A stretch of DNA of 64,000 bases from Solirubrobacteraceae bacterium (GTDB taxonomy: Bacteria; Actinomycetota; Thermoleophilia; Solirubrobacterales; Solirubrobacteraceae): positions 30,633 through 94,632 of the forward strand of contig JAEMSV010000005.1 in NCBI GenBank assembly GCA_016462625.1, in the 5' to 3' direction. The notes under the pieces were generated by a model. The model worked only from the letters and a program-made list of their open reading frames with translations, was not told the DNA's origin and made no database searches. This document shows, one piece after another, positions 60,057 through 64,000 of this stretch; position 1 is the first letter of the stretch; every line of letters starts with the position of its first letter. Made by a program: the position numbers and the translations under genes.

Positions 60057-61181
60057 ATGATCATCGGGATCGACACCCGGGCGCTGCAGACCTCGCGCGG
60101 CGTCTGGCGGTATCTCTCGTCGACGCTCCAGGCGCTCGTCGACCTCGCACCCGAGGACGAGTTCCGCCTGCTGGTCCCCGGTGACCGGCCTCTGCTCGCC
60201 CCTCCCGTCGGGGAGAACGTGACGATCGTGCGTCCCAGCGTCCGCTCGCGCGTGTTCTACGCGTCGTCGTCGGCGATCGGGCGGCCCCGGATGGATCGCG
60301 CTCTGGGGATCGGCATCGACGTCTTCTGGCTGCCCGCGAACAACGCGGGCTCGGTCAGCGCGGACGTGCCGCTCGTCCTCACCGTCCACGACCTCTCCTT
60401 CGAGCTGCGCCCGCACGACTTCACCGCGTCCGACCGCTTCAACCACTGGGTCACGCGGCCGCGCCACCAAGCCCATCGCGCCGACAGGATCATGGTCACC
60501 ACCGAGACGGTCCGCCACGACGTGCTCGAGCGCTGGCACGTCGATCCGGCCGTCATCGACGTCATCCATCCCGGGATCAGCCGCCCTCGGTGGCCGGCCG
60601 GATCGGACGGGCTGCCCGCGCCCGATCCCGCGGACGTCGCTGAGATGCGCGCCCGGCTCGGCCTCCCCGAGCAGTACGTCCTCCAGGTCGGTGCCCTGGA
60701 GCCGCGCAAGCGCCCCGAGCTCCTCGTTCGCGCGCACGCGCTGGCCCGCACGGGGGCGGCGCTGGTCTTCGCCGGGTCGGGCCGGATCGACGCGCCCCTG
60801 CGCCATCCCGATGTCCACCAGCTCGGATGGGTGCCCGACGACGACCTCGACCTGCTCTACGCCGGCGCGCTCGCGCTCTGCTACCCGAGCATGCTGGAGG
60901 GGTATGGATTCCCGCCCCAGGAGGCCGCACTGCGGGGGACGCCGTCCATCGTCAGCGACCTGCCGGCCCTGCGTGAGGTCCTCGGCGACGACGCGGCGCT
61001 GTTCGTTCCCGCCGGTGACGAAGAGGAGCTCGCCGCGGCGCTTCGTCAGGTCGCCGGAGACGATGCGCTGCGCACCCGCCTGGCGCTCGCGGCCCACGCC
61101 GTCGCTGCTCCACGCACGTGGGAGGCGACCGCGCGCGGCGTGATGACCTCGCTGCGCCGCGCGTCCGGTCAGGTCGCTTGA
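60057..61181 (+). CDS. Glycosyltransferase family 4, tandem paralog 1
   Basis: A 374-residue GT4 enzyme: MIIGIDTRALQTSRGVWRYL, VLTVHDLSFELRP, VIHPGISRP, YVLQVGALEPRKRPELLVRA, and the donor site PSMLEGYGFPPQEAALRGTPSIV (EX7E). This is the mannosyl/rhamnosyl-type pattern of GT4 enzymes in O-antigen and exopolysaccharide clusters; the sugar is unknown. It is closely similar along its whole length to the next gene and probably arose by tandem duplication. ATG 60057 begins the conserved first strand. Confidence 0.93.
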   Translation: MIIGIDTRALQTSRGVWRYLSSTLQALVDLAPEDEFRLLVPGDRPLLAPPVGENVTIVRPSVRSRVFYASSSAIGRPRMDRALGIGIDVFWLPANNAGSVSADVPLVLTVHDLSFELRPHDFTASDRFNHWVTRPRHQAHRADRIMVTTETVRHDVLERWHVDPAVIDVIHPGISRPRWPAGSDGLPAPDPADVAEMRARLGLPEQYVLQVGALEPRKRPELLVRAHALARTGAALVFAGSGRIDAPLRHPDVHQLGWVPDDDLDLLYAGALALCYPSMLEGYGFPPQEAALRGTPSIVSDLPALREVLGDDAALFVPAGDEEELAAALRQVAGDDALRTRLALAAHAVAAPRTWEATARGVMTSLRRASGQVA

Positions 61182-61224
61182 AACGATCGGGATCCGGGTA
61201 GTCGCCGGTCCGACCACACGTTCG

Positions 61225-61259
61225 ATGAACCGGATTCATGGTTCGTGAATGGAATTCAC
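61225..61259 (+). promoter_or_regulatory. Two palindromic operators of the surface-regulon motif (site C)
   Basis: ATGAAC-CGG-ATTCAT (61225-61239) and GTGAAT-GGA-ATTCAC (61245-61259), 20 bases apart centre to centre (two helical turns). The proximal ATTCAC begins at 61254, 27 bases before TACGTT at 61281. Confidence 0.7.
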
Positions 61260-61280
61260 AGGGTGCGGAACGCGCGGCGG

Positions 61281-61286
61281 TACGTT
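61281..61286 (+). promoter_or_regulatory. -10 hexamer TACGTT upstream of the second tandem glycosyltransferase
   Basis: TACGTT lies at the same distance from the palindrome as at sites A and B and leaves a leader of about 30 bases. Confidence 0.6.
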
Positions 61287-61324
61287 CAGTACTCGGACGA
61301 GGTTCACCAGGGCGAGGGATGGTG

Positions 61325-62533
61325 ATGGAGCGCTTAAGCACGCCGCAGCGCGGTCGGCCGGCCAGGTTCCGCCGCGCACACACGAACGGACTTCCGCCGG
61401 CCAGGCCTTCCACCGCGCCGATGGTCATCGGCGTCGACGCCAGATCCCTGTGCACCACCCGCGGGGTCTGGCGCTACGTCGCGCAGATGCTGCAGGCGCT
61501 CGCCACGGCATTCCCCGACGACGAGCTGCGCCTGCTTGCGCCGGGGAACGCGCCGCTGTTCGACCCACCGGACGCGCCGAACATCACGATCGTCCGCCCG
61601 CCTGGGCGGTCACGGGTGTACTTCGGCCGGTCGACCGTGTTCGGCACGCCGCGGCTCGATGAGGCGCTCGGCGGCGACCTCGACGCCTTCTGGCTGCCGG
61701 CGAGCAACGGCTGCACCGTCTCGCCCGATGTGCCGCTCGTCCTGACCGTGCACGATCTCTCCTTCGAGCACCGCCCCGAGGACTTCACGTCGTTCGACCG
61801 CATGATCCACCGCCTGACGCGGCCGCGTGCTCAGGCGGACGGCGCGGCGCGCATCGTGGTTCACACCGCCGCGGTGGCGGGGGAGCTGATGGGCCGCTGG
61901 GACATCGACCCCGCGCAGATCGACATCATCCGCCCCGGCCTGGCGCATCCGCGCTGGCCCGTGGGTCTCGCCGGACTGCCCGAGCCCGATCCGGGCGCTG
62001 TCGCGGCCGTCCGCGAGCGGCACGGTCTGCCGGAGCGCTACGTGCTGCAGGTCGGAGCGCTCGAGCCGCGCAAGCGCCCGGACCTGCTGCTGCGGGCGCA
62101 TGCCCGCTCCCGGATCGACGCCGACGTCGTGTTCGTCGGCGCCGGGCGGCTGGCGGAGCAGCTCGATTGGCCCAACGCGCACGTGCTCGGCTGGGTGCCC
62201 GACGACGAACTCGACCTGCTCTACGCCGGGGCGCTCGCGCTGTGCTTCCCGACCATGCTCGAGGGATTCGGCTTCCCCCCGCCCGAGGCGGCGCTCCGCG
62301 GCACGCCGTCGATCGTCAGTGACCTTCCGGTGCTGCGCGAGGTCCTCGACGAGACGGCGAGGTTCGTGCCGCCCGGCGACGAGATCGAGCTCGCCCATGC
62401 GCTGCGCGAGATCACCGAGGACCCGGCGGCCGCGGACGCGCTGGCCCGTGCGGCATACCGGCGTGTCTCGTCGTGGACGTGGCAGAACGCCGCGCAGGAC
62501 CTGCGCCGGACGATCACACGGGCGGCCGAGTAG
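61325..62533 (+). CDS. Glycosyltransferase family 4, tandem paralog 2
   Basis: A 402-residue paralog of the preceding enzyme: MVIGVDARSLCTTRGVWRYV, VLTVHDLSFEHRP, YVLQVGALEPRKRPDLLLRA and PTMLEGFGFPPPEAALRGTPSIV align residue for residue. I start it at ATG 61325, 6 bases behind GAGGG, which adds a 32-residue Arg-rich extension; ATG 61421 would start exactly at the conserved strand and cannot be excluded. An ATG at 61238 is inside the operator and upstream of the -10, so it is rejected. Confidence 0.92.
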   Translation: MERLSTPQRGRPARFRRAHTNGLPPARPSTAPMVIGVDARSLCTTRGVWRYVAQMLQALATAFPDDELRLLAPGNAPLFDPPDAPNITIVRPPGRSRVYFGRSTVFGTPRLDEALGGDLDAFWLPASNGCTVSPDVPLVLTVHDLSFEHRPEDFTSFDRMIHRLTRPRAQADGAARIVVHTAAVAGELMGRWDIDPAQIDIIRPGLAHPRWPVGLAGLPEPDPGAVAAVRERHGLPERYVLQVGALEPRKRPDLLLRAHARSRIDADVVFVGAGRLAEQLDWPNAHVLGWVPDDELDLLYAGALALCFPTMLEGFGFPPPEAALRGTPSIVSDLPVLREVLDETARFVPPGDEIELAHALREITEDPAAADALARAAYRRVSSWTWQNAAQDLRRTITRAAE

Positions 62534-62536
62534 GCG

Positions 62537-63997
62537 CTACCGCACGAAGCCGACGGCGATGATGCCGAGCAGCGGCGTCCCGGTGGCGGCGAGCTGGCCG
62601 ACCGCCGCACGGAGCTCGTCGCGGTCGGGGCCGCGGTGGCGGTAGACGAGCAGGGCGCCCTCGGCCTGGCGGACGAACGGGACGGCACCGGCCTCGGTCA
62701 CCGGAGCCACGTCGACGAAGACGTGGTCGTAGCCGGAGGCCGCACGATTGACGAGGTCCTCGATCGCCTGCCGGTCGCGCAGCGGCCCGGCGCCGTTGCG
62801 CGTCCCGGGTGGGAGCACGTCGACGGCGTGCTGGGCGTCTGCGGCGACATGGAAGACCACCTCGTCGATCCCGGCGTGGCCGGCGAGGACGTCTGCGATG
62901 CCCGCGGGGCGGTCCTCAGGCGTGTCCACGGCGCTGGGCCGGTCGGGGTCGGTCTCGAGCAGGAGGACGCGCGCGCCCGACACGGCGGCCGTCGCTCCCA
63001 GGTACCAGGCGATGCCGCCGCTGGCGCCGTCGTCGTCGACGGACGCGATGACGATCGTGCGACGACCCTCGGCACTCGTCGAGTTGCACAGCCGCGCGTA
63101 CAGCAGGCGGAACGGCTCGGCCTGCTTTCGCCGGAGCTCCTCGAGCGGCCGGCGGCGCTTCAGCAGGCGCTTGCGGCGGACCACCGCGAGCACGGGCGCG
63201 CCCGACATCTGCTCGAGCTCGGCGATGGAGCCGATACGGGTGTCGGCGAGTTCGCGAACGACGAGGACCGCGCCGCCGAGCGCCGCGCCGACGATGAACC
63301 CGAGGAAGGCGATGACGTACACCGGGATGCCCGCCGCTCCGCCCGGCCGGTCCGCCGGGGTCGCGACGATGACGGAGTCGGTGTTGATCCGCTCGGCGAG
63401 GAGCAGGCGCTCGATCTGGCTCTTCCCGGTGTCGATCGTCTCCCGGACCGTTGCATCGTTGCCGCCCAGCCGCCGCAGGCGGGCGATGCGGGCTTTCTGC
63501 AGGCGCTGGAGCTCCTTGCGCGCGGCTCGAAGATTGGCCTTCTGCCCCTCGCGGTTCATGAGGACGTACGCCCGGGCGGTCGCGTTGGCGACACGCTGCG
63601 CCTGGCGCGGGGTCTTGGCCTTCGCGCAGACCGCGATCAGGCCGGAGTCCAGGTCGGGCTTCGCGGACGTCGCGTCCAGGAGGTCGTCCGGGTCGGAGTA
63701 CGGCTTGCCGTCCAGGATGCGGATCGCCCGCCGGGCGACGCTGGCCTGCCCGATCTGCTGCGCGGTTTCGCCGACCAGGTTCAGGACCGGCTTGTCGGCG
63801 GCGGGCAGCCCGAGGACGGCCTGGTCGACGGGCCCACTGTTGATTCGCAGGTTCGCGCAGGTCTCATACGACTTCTCGCGGCCGCTCAGCCCCACGAAGA
63901 GCAGGGTGCTCAGGACCAGCCCGCAAAGGGCGGGCAGCCAAGCGCGGCGCAGGATGCCGCCGGACCCCTGTCCCCGGCCGTCCGTCTCCGACGTCAT
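62537..63997 (-). CDS. Wzz/BY-kinase-like polysaccharide co-polymerase with degenerate ATPase
   Basis: A 486-residue protein. Membrane helix 1 (about 17-38) and helix 2 (about 225-248, GIPVYVIAFLGFIVGAALGGAVL) flank a Wzz-type periplasmic coiled-coil domain. The cytoplasmic part (about 260-486) is a MinD/BY-kinase-like fold with ARVLLLETDPDRPS and a Walker B-like HVFVDVAPV. The Walker A site reads VIASVDDDGASGGIAWYLG, without the GK[ST] lysine, and there is no tyrosine-rich C-terminal tail. It likely regulates chain length or export of the polysaccharide made by the adjacent enzymes, but probably not as an active tyrosine kinase. The start lies 3 bases from the window edge; an upstream start is possible. 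Confidence 0.87.
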   Translation of the reverse strand: MTSETDGRGQGSGGILRRAWLPALCGLVLSTLLFVGLSGREKSYETCANLRINSGPVDQAVLGLPAADKPVLNLVGETAQQIGQASVARRAIRILDGKPYSDPDDLLDATSAKPDLDSGLIAVCAKAKTPRQAQRVANATARAYVLMNREGQKANLRAARKELQRLQKARIARLRRLGGNDATVRETIDTGKSQIERLLLAERINTDSVIVATPADRPGGAAGIPVYVIAFLGFIVGAALGGAVLVVRELADTRIGSIAELEQMSGAPVLAVVRRKRLLKRRRPLEELRRKQAEPFRLLYARLCNSTSAEGRRTIVIASVDDDGASGGIAWYLGATAAVSGARVLLLETDPDRPSAVDTPEDRPAGIADVLAGHAGIDEVVFHVAADAQHAVDVLPPGTRNGAGPLRDRQAIEDLVNRAASGYDHVFVDVAPVTEAGAVPFVRQAEGALLVYRHRGPDRDELRAAVGQLAATGTPLLGIIAVGFVR

Positions 63998-64000
63998 CCC

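Noticed and set aside
61245..61259. CRP/FNR binding site
   Set aside because: GTGA and TCAC are 7 bases apart, not 6 as in CRP sites, and the other copies keep the same odd-centred spacing.
61238..61324. ATG 61238 or 61319 as start of the second tandem glycosyltransferase
   Set aside because: 61238 is within the operator and upstream of the -10; 61319 places the GAGGG ribosome site immediately next to the start codon, whereas 61325 has a normal 6-base gap.

Overview
The window is high-GC, gene-dense DNA (GC not computed, roughly 70% by eye) with the character of an actinobacterial chromosome. The guess Thermoleophilia/Solirubrobacterales is an inference from the gene complement: an actinobacterial-type E2-E1 fusion of 2-oxoglutarate dehydrogenase, DUF3817 and DUF4242 proteins, a SARP regulator, and very many start codons that sit 6-10 bases behind a TANNNT hexamer (leaderless transcripts). 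I annotate 61 protein genes. I found no tRNA, rRNA, CRISPR array, insertion sequence, integrase or phage gene, and no gene-free stretch longer than about 160 bases. It reads as ordinary chromosome rather than an island.

Layout. 1-11.9 kb: small metabolic and repair genes (MGMT-like, YjbQ), the giant E2-E1 oxoglutarate dehydrogenase, a NUDIX protein, a PAS-GGDEF cyclase, and an operon of Ppx/GppA phosphatase, AraC regulator and VOC protein. 11.9-22.3 kb: glyoxalase, ABC1 kinase, VTT membrane protein, secreted glycosidase, pyruvate kinase, SARP regulator with methyltransferase, and an overlapping three-gene operon with an aminotransferase and an M29 aminopeptidase. 22.4-29.9 kb: two paralogous secreted FG-GAP proteins flank metallo-beta-lactamase-fold proteins and metF. 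29.9-38 kb: MFS transporter, metallopeptidase, chemoreceptor, GNAT, membrane GGDEF cyclase, citrate synthase. 38-46 kb: secreted proteins (RTX-like, a 1269-residue LamG-metzincin, a subtilase), dCTP deaminase and a PfkB kinase. 46-52 kb: two glycosyltransferases, a DEAD-box helicase and a zinc-ribbon membrane protein. 52-55 kb: SGNH-like protein, FabG-like reductase, acyl carrier protein and FabD-like transacylase. 55-64 kb: a surface-polysaccharide locus with four more glycosyltransferases, a flippase, an FkbM methyltransferase and a Wzz/BY-kinase-like protein.

How it fits together. Three genes belong to central carbon flow (pyk, gltA, kgd). The secreted FG-GAP, LamG-metzincin, subtilase and RTX-like proteins, together with the polysaccharide genes, suggest a cell with an elaborate surface. 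The most interesting signal is regulatory. A 15-bp palindrome, RTGAAY-N3-RTTCAY, lies at a fixed place (27-28 bases from half-site to the -10 hexamer) in front of four genes scattered over 39 kb: both FG-GAP genes and both tandem glycosyltransferases. This suggests a small surface/exopolysaccharide regulon. A second unexplained structure is a family of three hairpins with nearly constant loops but different, fully complementary stems. A third is a leader that can pair perfectly with the Shine-Dalgarno sequence of the subtilase gene.
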